This document shows positions 45,424 to 56,749 of a stretch of DNA of 64,000 bases, in pieces. The notes below the pieces were generated by a model. The model made no database searches and was not told the origin of the DNA. It saw only the letters and a list, made by a program, of their open reading frames with translations. How positions within the stretch are numbered: position 1 is the first letter of the stretch; each line of letters begins with the position of its first letter. This stretch comes from an uncultured Burkholderiales bacterium (GTDB lineage: Bacteria; Pseudomonadota; Gammaproteobacteria; Burkholderiales; Burkholderiaceae_C): NCBI GenBank assembly GCA_903861115.1, contig CAIOTD010000025.1:1-64000 (forward strand), given 5' to 3'. The position numbers and the translations under genes are program-made.

Positions 45424-46101
45424 ATGTCAAGAAAACCCAAAAAAGGCTACTACGTTCGAGGAGAGTTTGTTGCTGAAGGCAGCGAACTTGATTTGGCCTA
45501 TAAACGTGAACTCAAAGGCAGCGACAGCGCGAGCAAAACCGATCTCAAACGCGAAAGCACTGAGCGGCAAAAACTCGGCGTTGAGTTGCTCGACCTCAGG
45601 ACCGATCTGAAACAAAAATTGCTCGACCTGGGACACCTCTCAAGCACCCTTGTGGATGCCTTGGCGCAAGCCAAGAAAATCACCGACTTTGAGGGCAAAC
45701 GTCGTCAAATGCAGTACGTTGGCAAACTCATGCGCAAACTCTCCGAAGAGGACATTGAACGCATCAAAGAAAGCCTCCTGGTTCAACACGGCGGCTCCGC
45801 CGCAGAGACCAAAGCCCTGCATGAAGCGGAAATGTGGCGGGACCGCTTGATCAACGATCAAGACGCGTTTGCGCAGTGGATGGTGCTCTTTGCTGACACC
45901 GATGCACAACAACTTCGCGCCTTGATTCGTCAAGCCAGAAAGGATGCCGTGCCCCTTGGCGAGAAAGAAACCTCCATGGGACTGGCCCCAAGGCAGTCGC
46001 GCGCTTATAGAGAAATTTTTCAGTGGATCAGAGCCGCCATGGGCCTCAAGCACCAAGAAAGCCTTGCCGAACAACAAGATGAAGAACCCCTAGCGCCTTG
46101 A
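45424..46101 (+). CDS. darP: Ribosome biogenesis factor YjgA/DarP (DUF615)
   Basis: MSRKPKKGYYVRGEFV...ALIRQARKD, divergent from pmbA as in other proteobacteria. Confidence 0.92.
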   Translation: MSRKPKKGYYVRGEFVAEGSELDLAYKRELKGSDSASKTDLKRESTERQKLGVELLDLRTDLKQKLLDLGHLSSTLVDALAQAKKITDFEGKRRQMQYVGKLMRKLSEEDIERIKESLLVQHGGSAAETKALHEAEMWRDRLINDQDAFAQWMVLFADTDAQQLRALIRQARKDAVPLGEKETSMGLAPRQSRAYREIFQWIRAAMGLKHQESLAEQQDEEPLAP

Positions 46102-46162
46102 ACCGCTTTAAAGCCTCTGAACTTTTCTCCAAGCCCACGCCACAAAGAACCCCGACCCTTTC

Positions 46163-46786
46163 TTGATCAACATGAACGCTTCCCCCCCCGTCGACCCCAG
46201 ATGTGACCCCGTAAAGATTGGTTTGCTCTCCATCAGCGACCGCGCTTCTAGCGGCGTTTACGAAGACAAGGGGCTGCCCGCTTTAAAAAATTGGCTTTCA
46301 AGCGCTCTTTGGAACCCCATTGAGTGGCAAGCCCGCATCATCCCCGATGAGCAAGCCTTGATCACCGCATGTTTGCTGGACTGGGTCAAAGAAGGTTGCC
46401 ATTTGATTTTGACCACTGGGGGCACAGGCCCGTCGCCTAGGGACGTGACGCCTGAGGCCACCTTGGCGGTTCAAGGCAAAGAAATGCCAGGATTTGGTGA
46501 ACAGATGCGTCAAATCAGCCTGCATTTTGTCCCGACCGCCATCTTGTCCAGACAAGTTGCAGTGATCAAAGACGCCAGTTTGATCATCAATTTACCCGGT
46601 CAACCCAAATCGATTGAAGAGACCTTGGGCGGCCTAAAGGATGAGAAGGGTCACACCGTGGTCCAAGGCATCTTTGCCGCCGTGCCTTACGGCATCGACT
46701 TGATTGGGGGACCTTATTTGGAGTGCAAAGAAGAGTTTTGCAAAGCATTCCGACCCAAAACAGCACTTCACTCAAGAAGAATCTAG
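46163..46786 (+). CDS. mog: Molybdopterin adenylyltransferase (MogA/MoaB family)
   Basis: IGLLSISDRASSGVYEDKGLPAL..., LILTTGGTGPSPRDVTPEAT, INLPGQPKSIEETL. Confidence 0.92.
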   Translation: MINMNASPPVDPRCDPVKIGLLSISDRASSGVYEDKGLPALKNWLSSALWNPIEWQARIIPDEQALITACLLDWVKEGCHLILTTGGTGPSPRDVTPEATLAVQGKEMPGFGEQMRQISLHFVPTAILSRQVAVIKDASLIINLPGQPKSIEETLGGLKDEKGHTVVQGIFAAVPYGIDLIGGPYLECKEEFCKAFRPKTALHSRRI

Positions 46787-46802
46787 ACTCAACTCAAAGC
46801 GC

Positions 46803-47594
46803 TCAACGCTTGGCGTCTCGCTGCAGGGTTGCCAGCTGAGTTTGCAGCGCCAAGATGAGACGCTCTTGCTCCATCGCGCGATCGCTCAACTCCTTGATGG
46901 ACTGGGCCACGGGGTCATCGGCTTGGGTGATGCCATAGGCTGAAAAAGCCGAAGGGTCTTGTGCATTTTGAACACTGGACTTGTCGGTGAGGTCCAAGGA
47001 GACAGGCTGACTTGCCGGTGCCAAGGCACTGTCCGAGCTTGTGGTGTGAGCGCTTTCATGCGGAGCAACACTTTTGGACTGAGGCTCAATGATGCGCGCT
47101 GGGTTGCCAATGGCCGTGGCGCCCTTGGGAACGGGCTTGGTCACCACCGCATTGCTCCCAATGCGAGCGCCGTCGCCCACCTCGAACCCTCCGAGCACTT
47201 TGGCGCCTGCACCCACCACCACATCTCGACCCAGTGTGGGGTGGCGTTTTGCACCTTTGTACAAACTCGTGCCCCCAAGCGTCACCCCTTGGTAAATTGT
47301 GCAACCATCTCCTATTTCTGCCGTCTCTCCCACCACCACGCCCATCGCGTGGTCAAAGAAAACGCGGTGACCTATTTTGGCCGCCGGGTGGATCTCAATG
47401 CCCGTCAAAAAACGACTCACATGGGCAATAAAGCGACCCAACCACCACAGGCCCATGCCCCAAAGGGCGTGTGCAGCGCGGTGCAGGATCAAAGCATGCA
47501 AGCCTGGATAGCAAGTGAGCACCTCAAAGCGGCTCTTGGCCGCAGGATCGCGCTCAAAAATGCATTCAATATCATCTCTTATCGTTTTAAACAT
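46803..47594 (-). CDS. cysE: Serine O-acetyltransferase
   Basis: [55 protein letters not shown]. Confidence 0.95.
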   Translation of the reverse strand: MFKTIRDDIECIFERDPAAKSRFEVLTCYPGLHALILHRAAHALWGMGLWWLGRFIAHVSRFLTGIEIHPAAKIGHRVFFDHAMGVVVGETAEIGDGCTIYQGVTLGGTSLYKGAKRHPTLGRDVVVGAGAKVLGGFEVGDGARIGSNAVVTKPVPKGATAIGNPARIIEPQSKSVAPHESAHTTSSDSALAPASQPVSLDLTDKSSVQNAQDPSAFSAYGITQADDPVAQSIKELSDRAMEQERLILALQTQLATLQRDAKR

Positions 47595-47601
47595 AACGCG
47601 C

Positions 47602-48369
47602 CTAGTCTATTCTTTTTAGCGGTTCTTTGGGGACCATTTGTTTAGCAACACCTCTGAGAATGTGGACTTCCTCGGTGGAGAGATTCGCACGGTTAAATAT
47701 TTGCTGCAAGCGTGGCATGAGTTTTTTAGGTGCCAAGGGATCAAGAAAACCAATTTTCACAAGCGAGTCTTGCCAATGTGCCATGAGGCCTGCGATCTCC
47801 TTGGCATCGGCCAAGGAACGAGACCCTGCCTCAGGCTCAAAAGAGGCATACGGGTCTGGCGTGCCTGACGAAAACCCGCCAAGCGCCAGGCGCCACTCAT
47901 AGGCCAGAACCTGCGCCGCACTGGCCAAATTCAAGGACCCAAAATGAGGGTTGGTGGGAATGCTCAAAGCCACGTCACAGCGGTACACATCGTCGTTCAG
48001 CATGCCAAAGCGCTCTGAACCAAAAAGAAAGGCAACGCCACTGGGTGTTTCTCGCTCGGGGGCCAACACGTCTTGGAAGTGCTCTCTGGGAAAACGCGTA
48101 GGGGGACCAAAATCTCTGGGGGTCATGGCCGTGGCGCACAAATGCGTCATCCCGTCAAGCGCCTCCTCAAGGCTTGAGACCACGCGCGCGCGCTCGAGCA
48201 CATCGTGTGCGCCACTTGCGCGTTGTTTGGTCTCCTCGCGCCTGAGCACATTGTCAAAACGTGGGTTGACCAAGACCAAATCATCAAAACCCATGACTTT
48301 CATGGCTCTTGCGACGCCGCCCACATTGCCAGCGTGGCTGGTCTGAATTAATATAAAACGCGTTTTCAT
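47602..48369 (-). CDS. trmJ: tRNA (cytidine/uridine-2'-O-)-methyltransferase TrmJ-like
   Basis: [52 protein letters not shown]...[14 protein letters not shown]. Confidence 0.93.
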   Translation of the reverse strand: MKTRFILIQTSHAGNVGGVARAMKVMGFDDLVLVNPRFDNVLRREETKQRASGAHDVLERARVVSSLEEALDGMTHLCATAMTPRDFGPPTRFPREHFQDVLAPERETPSGVAFLFGSERFGMLNDDVYRCDVALSIPTNPHFGSLNLASAAQVLAYEWRLALGGFSSGTPDPYASFEPEAGSRSLADAKEIAGLMAHWQDSLVKIGFLDPLAPKKLMPRLQQIFNRANLSTEEVHILRGVAKQMVPKEPLKRID

Positions 48370-48664
48370 GAAGGCTTATGTTGATCTAAGGACAGGCAAA
48401 GCCTTGAAGAGGCGTTAAAAAAGGAGAAGTTCCCCCAATGATGACTTAAAATACGGTCAGTGAACTTTAAATAGCAAAAAACCGCTCACAAGCCCAAGCG
48501 CCAATGGCAGACATTTGCACCCAAGCTTTGAACCCAGTGCTATTTTAAAGATTTATCAAGGCTCTTTTCCTGATCCAGGGTGACTTTCTTTTACAAGCAC
48601 ACCGGATTTGCATTGAACCCCCCACTCGCAATATCGCCCCTTTGAAACTCACGATTGTTCTTTT

Positions 48665-49609
48665 ATGATGCCCTCCAACTCCCTACACCCCATGCTCAAT
48701 GTGGCCATCAAAGCAGCACGAGCCGCAGGGTCTGTGATCAATCGAGCCGCTTTGGATGTCGAGTCTGTTCGCATCTCCGAGAAAAAAATCAATGACTTTG
48801 TGACAGAAGTTGACCACGAAAGCGAGCAACTCATCATTGAGACGCTCCTTGGGGCGTATCCCGATCATGGCATCTTGGCAGAAGAATCTGGCACGACCCA
48901 TGGGTCAGCCAACGCCGACCACATCTGGATCATTGACCCCTTGGATGGCACCACCAATTTCATTCACGGCTTTCCTGTTTATTGTGTGAGCATTGCCCTT
49001 CAAGTCAAGGGCAAAATCGAACAAGCCGTCATTTATGACCCCACCCGCAACGACTTGTTCACGGCCACAAAGGGACGCGGCGCATTTGTCAACGACCGAC
49101 GCATGAGAGTCAGCAAACGCACGCAACTCAAGGATTGCATGCTGAGCACAGGCTTTCCATTTCGCGCTGAGGATGACTTGAGCGCCTACTTGAGCATCTT
49201 AAAAGACATCATCCCCAAAACCGCTGCGCTCAGACGCCCAGGTTCTGCCGCACTTGATTTGGCGTATCTTGCTGCCGGTTACACCGATGGATTTTTTGAA
49301 ACCGGTTTGGCGCCTTGGGACATCGCTGCGGGCTCATTGTTGGTCACCGAAGCTGGCGGCCTCATTGGCAACTACAGCGGCGAAGCCCCTTATTTAGATG
49401 CGCAAGAAGTCATGGCCGCAAGTCCCAAGATTTACGCACAAATGGTGCCTATTTTGAAGCCTTACTCCAAATTCCACACGAGCGCGTCCAGCACCGAGGA
49501 CGTCAACAGCGAAGAAAAAGCTGCTCCAAGCGGCACCTTCACGCTCAAGGCACCAACCTCGCCCACCTCCTTGGCTCTCAAAAGATTGCGCTCCTCCCAA
49601 GGCAACTGA
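48665..49609 (+). CDS. suhB: Inositol monophosphatase family protein
   Basis: [43 protein letters not shown]. Confidence 0.93.
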   Translation: MMPSNSLHPMLNVAIKAARAAGSVINRAALDVESVRISEKKINDFVTEVDHESEQLIIETLLGAYPDHGILAEESGTTHGSANADHIWIIDPLDGTTNFIHGFPVYCVSIALQVKGKIEQAVIYDPTRNDLFTATKGRGAFVNDRRMRVSKRTQLKDCMLSTGFPFRAEDDLSAYLSILKDIIPKTAALRRPGSAALDLAYLAAGYTDGFFETGLAPWDIAAGSLLVTEAGGLIGNYSGEAPYLDAQEVMAASPKIYAQMVPILKPYSKFHTSASSTEDVNSEEKAAPSGTFTLKAPTSPTSLALKRLRSSQGN

Positions 49610-49688
49610 GCGAACCAAAGCGGCGTCACCTCGCTTTGTGTTGACCCATTAACCTTCGCGCATCCTGCACCCCACACCCAACAGCCGT

Positions 49689-52325
49689 ATGAAAGAGGAC
49701 AGCAGCAAAACAAGCAAAGACGTCGCGCAAAAGGGCGAGACGGATACGCCCATGATGCAGCAATACAAAGCGATCAAGGCGCAATACCCACAGACCTTGG
49801 TGTTCTATCGGATGGGGGACTTTTATGAGCTCTTTCATGAAGATGCACACAAAGCCAGCGACATGCTGGGCATCACCTTAACGCACCGCGGACAAAGTGC
49901 TGGGCAACCCATCGCCATGGCGGGCGTGCCTTTTCACTCAGCAGAAGGTTACCTGGCCAAACTTCTCAAGCGCGGTGAATCGGTCGCCATTTGCGAACAA
50001 GTTGGAGAGATCACAGGCAAAGGGCCCGTTGAACGCAAAGTCGTTCGTGTTCTGACGCCCGGCACCTTAACGGACACGGAACTCTTGTCCGACAAAACCG
50101 AGTCCTACTTGCTGAGCGTCTTTGCAAGTGAGCGAGCCGCCTCTGAGCAAGGCTGCGGCCTGGCTTGGATGAGTCTCACGCAAAACGAAATTTATCTCAC
50201 TCAGTGCCCCAGCGCAGACCTGAGAGAATGTATCAACCGCATCGCCCCAAGCGAGGTGATTAGCTCGCAAAGTTTGCCTGTCGCATTGAGAGCCAAACTC
50301 GTGGGGCCCCATGTTCTGACGCAGCGAACGGAGTGGCAATTTGAGGCCGATCTGGGGGTGAGGAAACTCCAAGAACAACTCCAAACCCAATCTCTAGAAG
50401 CCTGGCATGCACAGCACCTCAGTGCCGCACATGCCGCGGCCAGCGCACTGCTCAGCTATGCCGAGCACACCCAAGGTCAAAGCCTGCCTCACATCAAATC
50501 CCTTCAAGTGATCTTGAAAGACGATTTGATTGATTTACCCCCCAGCACGCGCAGAAATTTGGAGCTCACCCAGACGCTCAAAGGCGAAGATGCGCCCACC
50601 TTGTTCTCATTGCTTGACACGTGTCAAAGCTCGATGGGTTCTAGAGAACTCAAGCGTTGGATGTTGGAGCTCAACAGATCCAGGGACACGCCTCGTCAAC
50701 GCCTTGACGCCATCGAGATCTTGATGCAAGGCAGCAGTCAAGCCCATTACATCCAACTGCGCGATCACTTCAAAGGCATGGCCGATGTGCAGCGCATCAG
50801 CGCACGCATTGCACTCAGACAAGTCAAACCACGCGAGCTCATCGCCTTGACCCGCTCACTTCAAAAAGCGCAAGTGCTTCGCGAGCAACTGTTGACACTC
50901 TCACCCACTGCCTTGTTGTCGCATCTTGGCGCAGAGCTCGTGATCGATCCAGCCTGGCCGGCTTTGATCGCTCGCGCGATTGCCCCGGAGCCATCGGCCA
51001 TGGTGCGCGATGGCGGCGTGATCGCTGATGGCTTTGATGCGTCTCTTGATGAATTAAGGGGCATACAAAACAATTGCGATGCGTTTCTTTTGGACCTAGA
51101 GACCCAGGAACGAGCACGCACTGGCATCCCCAACTTGAGAGTCCAATTCAATAAAGTGCACGGCTTCTTTATTGAAGTCACACAAGGCCAACTCGATCGC
51201 ATTCCCGAGAACTACCGCAGGCGACAAACGCTCAAAAATGCGGAGCGTTTTATCACCCCTGAGCTCAAGGAATTTGAAGACAAGGCTTTGTCGGCTCAAG
51301 AAAGAGGCTTGGCCCGTGAAAAATGGCTCTACGAGCAACTTTTAGACACCCTTCAAGAAACGGTTCCCCTGCTTGCCGCGATGGCCAAAGCCCTTGCACA
51401 ACTGGACTGCTTGTTGACACTTTGTGAGCGCTCCCAGACCTTGGGCTGGTGTGCACCGTCTTTTGTCAACCACCCCTGCATTGAAATCGCCAAAGGCCGC
51501 CATCCCGTGGTTGAAGCACGTCTGCAAGAAGTCTCCAACAAGGCCTTCATTGCCAACAACACGGCCATGAGCCGCAAGCAGCGCCTGCACATCATCACCG
51601 GACCCAATATGGGGGGAAAGTCCACCTATATGCGACAAGTCGCGTTGATCGTCCTCTTGGCCTGTATGGGCAGTCATGTGCCCGCCCAGTCTTGTACCCT
51701 TGGCCCCATTGATGCCATTTACACCCGAATTGGCGCCGCCGATGATTTGGCCAATGCACAGTCGACTTTTATGATGGAGATGACCGAGGCGGCGTTTATA
51801 TTGCACAACGCCAGTGCTCACAGTTTGGTCTTGATGGATGAAATAGGACGAGGCACCTCCACCTTTGATGGTCTGTCGCTCGCCTCCGCCATTGCCACCC
51901 AACTGCACAACAAATGCCAATCGTTCACTTTGTTCGCAACCCATTATTTTGAGTTGACGGAATTTCCCAACCATCACCTGCAATCGATCAACATCCATTT
52001 GGGGGCCAGCGAGACGGGCTCGAACATTGTTTTTCTGCACGAAATTGAACCGGGTCCAGCCAGTCAAAGTTATGGCATTCAAGTGGCCAAATTGGCCGGC
52101 ATCCCCCAAGCGGTTTTGAACCACGCAAGGCAAGTCTTGGGTGCGCTTGAAGCACAAGCGCATTTGCAAGAGGCGCAGATTGATTTGTTCAATGTCCAGG
52201 AAGTCGATGCCTCTCTTAGCACCACAGCCCTTGAGAGCCGGCTCAAAGAGATTGACCCCGATCAACTCTCGCCCAAAGAGGCCCTTGACGCCTTGTATGC
52301 TTTAAAGAAATTGCTACAAACCTAG
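49689..52325 (+). CDS. mutS: DNA mismatch repair protein MutS
   Basis: [15 protein letters not shown]...[23 protein letters not shown]...[18 protein letters not shown]. Confidence 0.99.
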   Translation: MKEDSSKTSKDVAQKGETDTPMMQQYKAIKAQYPQTLVFYRMGDFYELFHEDAHKASDMLGITLTHRGQSAGQPIAMAGVPFHSAEGYLAKLLKRGESVAICEQVGEITGKGPVERKVVRVLTPGTLTDTELLSDKTESYLLSVFASERAASEQGCGLAWMSLTQNEIYLTQCPSADLRECINRIAPSEVISSQSLPVALRAKLVGPHVLTQRTEWQFEADLGVRKLQEQLQTQSLEAWHAQHLSAAHAAASALLSYAEHTQGQSLPHIKSLQVILKDDLIDLPPSTRRNLELTQTLKGEDAPTLFSLLDTCQSSMGSRELKRWMLELNRSRDTPRQRLDAIEILMQGSSQAHYIQLRDHFKGMADVQRISARIALRQVKPRELIALTRSLQKAQVLREQLLTLSPTALLSHLGAELVIDPAWPALIARAIAPEPSAMVRDGGVIADGFDASLDELRGIQNNCDAFLLDLETQERARTGIPNLRVQFNKVHGFFIEVTQGQLDRIPENYRRRQTLKNAERFITPELKEFEDKALSAQERGLAREKWLYEQLLDTLQETVPLLAAMAKALAQLDCLLTLCERSQTLGWCAPSFVNHPCIEIAKGRHPVVEARLQEVSNKAFIANNTAMSRKQRLHIITGPNMGGKSTYMRQVALIVLLACMGSHVPAQSCTLGPIDAIYTRIGAADDLANAQSTFMMEMTEAAFILHNASAHSLVLMDEIGRGTSTFDGLSLASAIATQLHNKCQSFTLFATHYFELTEFPNHHLQSINIHLGASETGSNIVFLHEIEPGPASQSYGIQVAKLAGIPQAVLNHARQVLGALEAQAHLQEAQIDLFNVQEVDASLSTTALESRLKEIDPDQLSPKEALDALYALKKLLQT

Positions 52326-52360
52326 CGCCGCCATAGACACCTGGCGCGAAAGAGGAGCGC

Positions 52361-53212
52361 TCAATGACTCCATTGAACCCACTCGTAATGGGCGGTGATC
52401 AAAATCAAGAGGCCAAAGGCAATGCGGTAATACGCAAACACCATAAAGTTGTGTGTTGAGATGAATTTGAGCAGCCACCGCACACACACCCACGCACTCA
52501 AAAAGGAGACGATCAAGCCCACCAAAAAGAGCGGCGCATCATGCCAACTTAACAACGCCCGCTCTTTGTACAGGCTGTAGGCCCCAGCCCCGAGAAGCGT
52601 GGGGATGGCCAAGAAGAAAGAAAATTCCGTGGCCACTTGTCGACTCAAACCCAACAGCATCCCGCCAATGATCGTGGCGCCCGATCGCGACGTTCCCGGC
52701 AACATGGCCAAACACTGAACGAGGCCGACCTTCAATGCATCTTGACCTGACATGGATTCCACATTCAGCACGCGAACGCGGTCATTGGGGTGCTCATCCA
52801 AAGCCTTGGGGCGGCCAAAGCCTTCGGCCCACAAAATGACAAAGCCCCCAACGATGAAGGTGCTGGCAACGACCCAGGGGGTGAACAAGTGTGCTTTGAT
52901 CCAATGACCAAAAAGCAGCCCCATGATGACCGCAGGCAAAAAGGCGATGCACACATTGATGGTCAAGCGCTGAGCAGTTCTTGATCTGGGGAGCGCCATC
53001 ACCGTTGTTTTAATCTTTGTCCAAAAAACAAGCACCACGGCAAAAATTGCGCCCGATTGAATGGCAATGTCAAAGACCTTGGCTCGCTCATCATCGAATT
53101 CAATCAAGGAACCCACAAGCACCAAATGTCCCGTTGAGGAGATGGGTAAAAACTCGGTCAGTCCCTCAACGACCCCCATCAGCACCGCTTTTAACATCAG
53201 CATCACGTCCAT
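52361..53212 (-). CDS. uppP: Undecaprenyl-diphosphatase
   Basis: [20 protein letters not shown]..., [22 protein letters not shown]. Confidence 0.97.
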   Translation of the reverse strand: MDVMLMLKAVLMGVVEGLTEFLPISSTGHLVLVGSLIEFDDERAKVFDIAIQSGAIFAVVLVFWTKIKTTVMALPRSRTAQRLTINVCIAFLPAVIMGLLFGHWIKAHLFTPWVVASTFIVGGFVILWAEGFGRPKALDEHPNDRVRVLNVESMSGQDALKVGLVQCLAMLPGTSRSGATIIGGMLLGLSRQVATEFSFFLAIPTLLGAGAYSLYKERALLSWHDAPLFLVGLIVSFLSAWVCVRWLLKFISTHNFMVFAYYRIAFGLLILITAHYEWVQWSH

Positions 53213-53384
53213 GTCCACGCTCAATCCTTGGTTCAAAAGTCAATCTGTTGCTTGGATCTTTTCGCACCCAAAGCGTGCCAATTATCCTTTGCAAGTGCAA
53301 GCTTTGATGCACGAATACAAAAAAATATCGTTTTGCGCCGCATTGAACGCACTTATGCACCAAGACGCGCCTAAAATCAGCGCC

Positions 53385-55229
53385 ATGAGCGCCAAAGATC
53401 CATCTCCACACAATGCCCCAACGCCCGCGCACCCTGCTGCGCCTTCCTTGACGCAAGACAAGCCCAGCAATTTTTTACGCCAGATCATCGAACAAGATTT
53501 GGCCAAAGGCGAATACAGCACTCGCCAGTGGGCGGGCTCTCCAGGACCTAAATCTCACCAAGCGCAGGGCCCTTTGGACACGGCGGCAATTCGAACTCGT
53601 TTTCCGCCTGAACCCAACGGCTACTTGCATGTCGGTCATGCAAAAAGCATTTGCATCAATTTTGGCTTGGCGCAAGATTATGAGGGTGTGTGTCACATGC
53701 GCTTTGATGACACCAACCCAGAGAAAGAAGACACCGAATATGTCAACTCCATCTTGGATGCGGTCAAGTGGCTTGGCTTTGATTGGGACAAAGAGATCAA
53801 TGGCCAAAAGGTCTCTCATTTGTATGAGGCCAGCGCCTATTTCGAATTCATGCACGAGGCTGCACTTGCCTTGATTGCATCAGGAGATGCCTACGTTGAT
53901 GAGCAAAGTGCTGATCAAATGAGGTCCACCCGCGGGGATTTCTCTACACCAGGGACCAACAGCCCCTTTCGCGATCGAAGCCCACAAGAGAACTTGGCTC
54001 GCTTTGGCGCCATGAAGAACGGTGAGTTGGCAGATGGCACGGCCGTGCTGCGCGCAAAAATTGACATGGCCTCTCCCAACTTGAACATGCGTGACCCGGC
54101 CATTTACCGCATTCGTCGAGCGCACCATCATCGAACGGGAGACCGTTGGTGCATCTATCCGATGTACACCTTTGCACACCCGATAGAGGACGCACTTGAA
54201 CACATCACACACAGCTTTTGCACACTAGAGTTTGAAGATCAACGCCCCTTTTACGATTGGCTTTTGGACAAACTCATTGGACTTGGGCTCTTGAGCGCCC
54301 CAGCCCCCAAGCAGTATGAGTTTGCACGTTTGAATTTGACCTATGTGATCACGAGCAAGAGAAAATTGGCACAACTCGTGAACGAGGGCCATGTGGGCGG
54401 TTGGGATGACCCGAGGATGCCCACCCTTGTGGGGCTTCGCAGAAGAGGCTTTACGCCCGAGAGCATCCGCGCCTTTGTTGAACGCATTGGTGTCACAAAA
54501 AGTGACAGCTGGATTGATTACAGCACCCTTGAGGGTTGTCTCAGAGAGGACCTGGAGGGCAAGGCGCCAAGAGCCATGGCCGTCTTGGAGCCCCTGCAAC
54601 TGACCTTGACCAACTGGCAAGAGGTGATGGGAGAGGTGGCCAGCCTCCCTGTCTCAGCCCCCATGCATCCAAGTCACCCTGAGTGGGGTCAGCGTGATTT
54701 TTTATTCTCTCAACATTTGTGGATCGAAAAATCCGATTTCGCACAAACACCACCGAAAGGCTTTTTTAGGCTTTTCCCCGGCAACAAGGTTCGTCTGAAG
54801 TACGGCTACGTGATTGAGTGCGAGGGGTGTGTCACCAACGAAAAAGGTGAGGTGACTGAAGTCTTGGCAAAAATCATTGCAGACACCAAAAGCGGCACAC
54901 CTGGGGCCAATGCCATCAAGGTCAAGGGCGTGATCACTTGGGTGAGCCAGATGGACGCCTTGAGCGCTGAAGTGCGCATCTATGACCGACTCTTCACCGA
55001 TCCCCAACCCGATGCGGGCGGCAAAGACTTCCTTTTGGCCATCAACCCAGACAGCCTCAAAACCGTTCAAGCCAAAGTGGAGCCCAGTTTGAGCGCTGTT
55101 GCTGGCAATCAACATTTGCAGTTTGAGCGTCACGGCTACTTTGTGAGCGACCGCATCGACCACACGAGCACGTCGCCCGTCTTTAATCGCATCACGGGCT
55201 TGAAGGATTCTTGGGCACCAGGGAGTTGA
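53385..55229 (+). CDS. glnS: Glutamine-tRNA ligase
   Basis: TRFPPEPNGYLHVGHAKSICINFGLA, VITSKRKL; start set at ATG 53385. Confidence 0.97.
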   Translation: MSAKDPSPHNAPTPAHPAAPSLTQDKPSNFLRQIIEQDLAKGEYSTRQWAGSPGPKSHQAQGPLDTAAIRTRFPPEPNGYLHVGHAKSICINFGLAQDYEGVCHMRFDDTNPEKEDTEYVNSILDAVKWLGFDWDKEINGQKVSHLYEASAYFEFMHEAALALIASGDAYVDEQSADQMRSTRGDFSTPGTNSPFRDRSPQENLARFGAMKNGELADGTAVLRAKIDMASPNLNMRDPAIYRIRRAHHHRTGDRWCIYPMYTFAHPIEDALEHITHSFCTLEFEDQRPFYDWLLDKLIGLGLLSAPAPKQYEFARLNLTYVITSKRKLAQLVNEGHVGGWDDPRMPTLVGLRRRGFTPESIRAFVERIGVTKSDSWIDYSTLEGCLREDLEGKAPRAMAVLEPLQLTLTNWQEVMGEVASLPVSAPMHPSHPEWGQRDFLFSQHLWIEKSDFAQTPPKGFFRLFPGNKVRLKYGYVIECEGCVTNEKGEVTEVLAKIIADTKSGTPGANAIKVKGVITWVSQMDALSAEVRIYDRLFTDPQPDAGGKDFLLAINPDSLKTVQAKVEPSLSAVAGNQHLQFERHGYFVSDRIDHTSTSPVFNRITGLKDSWAPGS

Positions 55230-55291
55230 AACGCGTTGAGTCTTGAAAGACGCTTGCACTTGCTAGTGCCTTGATCGTTTGTACGAGTTGC

Positions 55292-55305
55292 TTGATATTG
55301 ATCAA
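55292..55305. promoter_or_regulatory. FNR/ANR-type box
   Basis: TTGAT-ATTG-ATCAA, perfect consensus dyad, intergenic. Confidence 0.75.
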
Positions 55306-55363
55306 AGACCAGAAAGCTTGTTCACAGTAAATTGAACCTGCAAGACCGCTTTGAAAGTTCAAG

Positions 55364-55564
55364 ATGCAAAAAAAACAAACCCTTCCCTATTGCCCCAATG
55401 CGCAAGTCCACGTGCAGACCAAAGACGGCTTTGACGCGTGCATCACCGAACATCAATGCTTCAGCGATGACCCCTGCCCCTTGATGCAACAGTTCACAAC
55501 ACAAACCGTCATCAAATCCAATCGCAAAGACGCTAGCCTTGCACAGCCCAATCCAAGGCCTTGA
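55364..55564 (+). CDS. Small 4-Cys protein of unknown function
   Basis: 66 aa with C10, C26, C32, C38; codon usage looks coding; FNR-type box and -10-like TAAATT upstream at class II spacing. Confidence 0.5.
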   Translation: MQKKQTLPYCPNAQVHVQTKDGFDACITEHQCFSDDPCPLMQQFTTQTVIKSNRKDASLAQPNPRP

Positions 55565-55663
55565 GCGCACCGAGGCAGGGCACACCTTCGAGCACGAAAC
55601 TTGTAAATAAAATATACTGAGCAGCTGTTTTGACCTTTTTGGCCCTGAAAAGCCCAAAGCCCC

Positions 55664-56719
55664 ATGTTTCGGTTTATTTTTTGCGTGTTGTTCATGATGA
55701 ATGTGCTGGGTGCGAAAGCACAAAATTACCCCCAAGCCATTGAGCGGACTTGGGTTGCCAAAAACTTTAAATTTCACACCGGCGAGGTGTTCAAAGAGTT
55801 GACCGTTGGTTTCACGACGGTGGGAGACCCCAAAGGTTTGCCTGTATTGATGTTGCACGGCACAGCAGGCAGCGCCAAATCTCTATTGAACACGCAATTT
55901 GCGGGGGAACTTTTTGGCCCGGGACAAGCACTCGATGCGAACAAATACTTCATTGTGTTGCCAGACAGCATTGGTGTTGGGCGAAGCAGCAAACCCTCAG
56001 ACGGTCTCAAACGACAGTTTCCAAGATACAACTACGAAGACATGGTCAAGGCCCAATACAGGCTCATCACGGAGGGGCTGGGCATTGAGCATTTGAGACT
56101 TGTGAGTGGCAACTCCATGGGCGGCATGCAAACTTGGTTGTGGGGCGTCTTGTACCCCGATTTCATGGATCTCTTGGTCCCCTTGGCCTCAACGCCCAGT
56201 GCCATGTCAGGCAGGAATTGGATGACCAGAAGACTCATCATCGACTCGATCAAAAACGACCCCACTTGGAACAACGGCAACTACACAGAGCAGCCCAAAA
56301 GTTTAAAATTTGCATCCGCTTTTTTCTCAATCGCCACGAGTGGCGGCACGAAAGCCTTGCAAAGAATAGGGGCCACTCGAGAAAAAGCCGATGCTTTTGT
56401 GAATTCAAAATTGAGCGATGCGACGCCCGCTGATGCCAATGACAATTTGTACCAATGGGAGTCATCGGCCGATTACGACCCTGAGCCTTTCCTAGAAAAC
56501 ATCTCAGCGCGTGTCTTGATCATCAATGCCGAAGACGATGAGAGAAATCCACCCGAGCTCGCCCGCATTGAGCGCGCACTCCAAAGAATCAAAAATGCGC
56601 GATTTCATCTGATCGCATCCAGCGACCAAACATCCGGTCATGGCACCACAGGACAAGCCAAATGGTGGCATCAAGAGTTGAGCAAAGAGCTCCTTGCGAC
56701 CCCCATGCGCAAGCCTTGA
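55664..56719 (+). CDS. Alpha/beta hydrolase, homoserine O-acetyltransferase-like fold
   Basis: Signal peptide-like N-terminus; VLMLHGTAGSAKSLL, SGNSMGGMQTWLWG, ISARVLIINAEDDERNPPE. Confidence 0.9.
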   Translation: MFRFIFCVLFMMNVLGAKAQNYPQAIERTWVAKNFKFHTGEVFKELTVGFTTVGDPKGLPVLMLHGTAGSAKSLLNTQFAGELFGPGQALDANKYFIVLPDSIGVGRSSKPSDGLKRQFPRYNYEDMVKAQYRLITEGLGIEHLRLVSGNSMGGMQTWLWGVLYPDFMDLLVPLASTPSAMSGRNWMTRRLIIDSIKNDPTWNNGNYTEQPKSLKFASAFFSIATSGGTKALQRIGATREKADAFVNSKLSDATPADANDNLYQWESSADYDPEPFLENISARVLIINAEDDERNPPELARIERALQRIKNARFHLIASSDQTSGHGTTGQAKWWHQELSKELLATPMRKP

Positions 56720-56749
56720 GTTGCTCCCTCTTTTTTTTAAACTTGTCGC

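Noticed and set aside
48370-48664. 295-nt divergent gap between trmJ and suhB as an ncRNA gene
   Set aside because: No convincing terminator, conserved structure or tRNA-like fold visible; likely just promoters.
51342-52265. 307-aa antisense ORF over mutS
   Set aside because: Mirror of highly conserved MutS ATPase domain; composition artefact.
55322-55858. 178-aa minus-strand ORF overlapping the small 4-Cys ORF and the hydrolase start
   Set aside because: Overlaps the clear 5' end of the hydrolase gene and has no recognisable domain; the plus-strand reading has better regulatory context.
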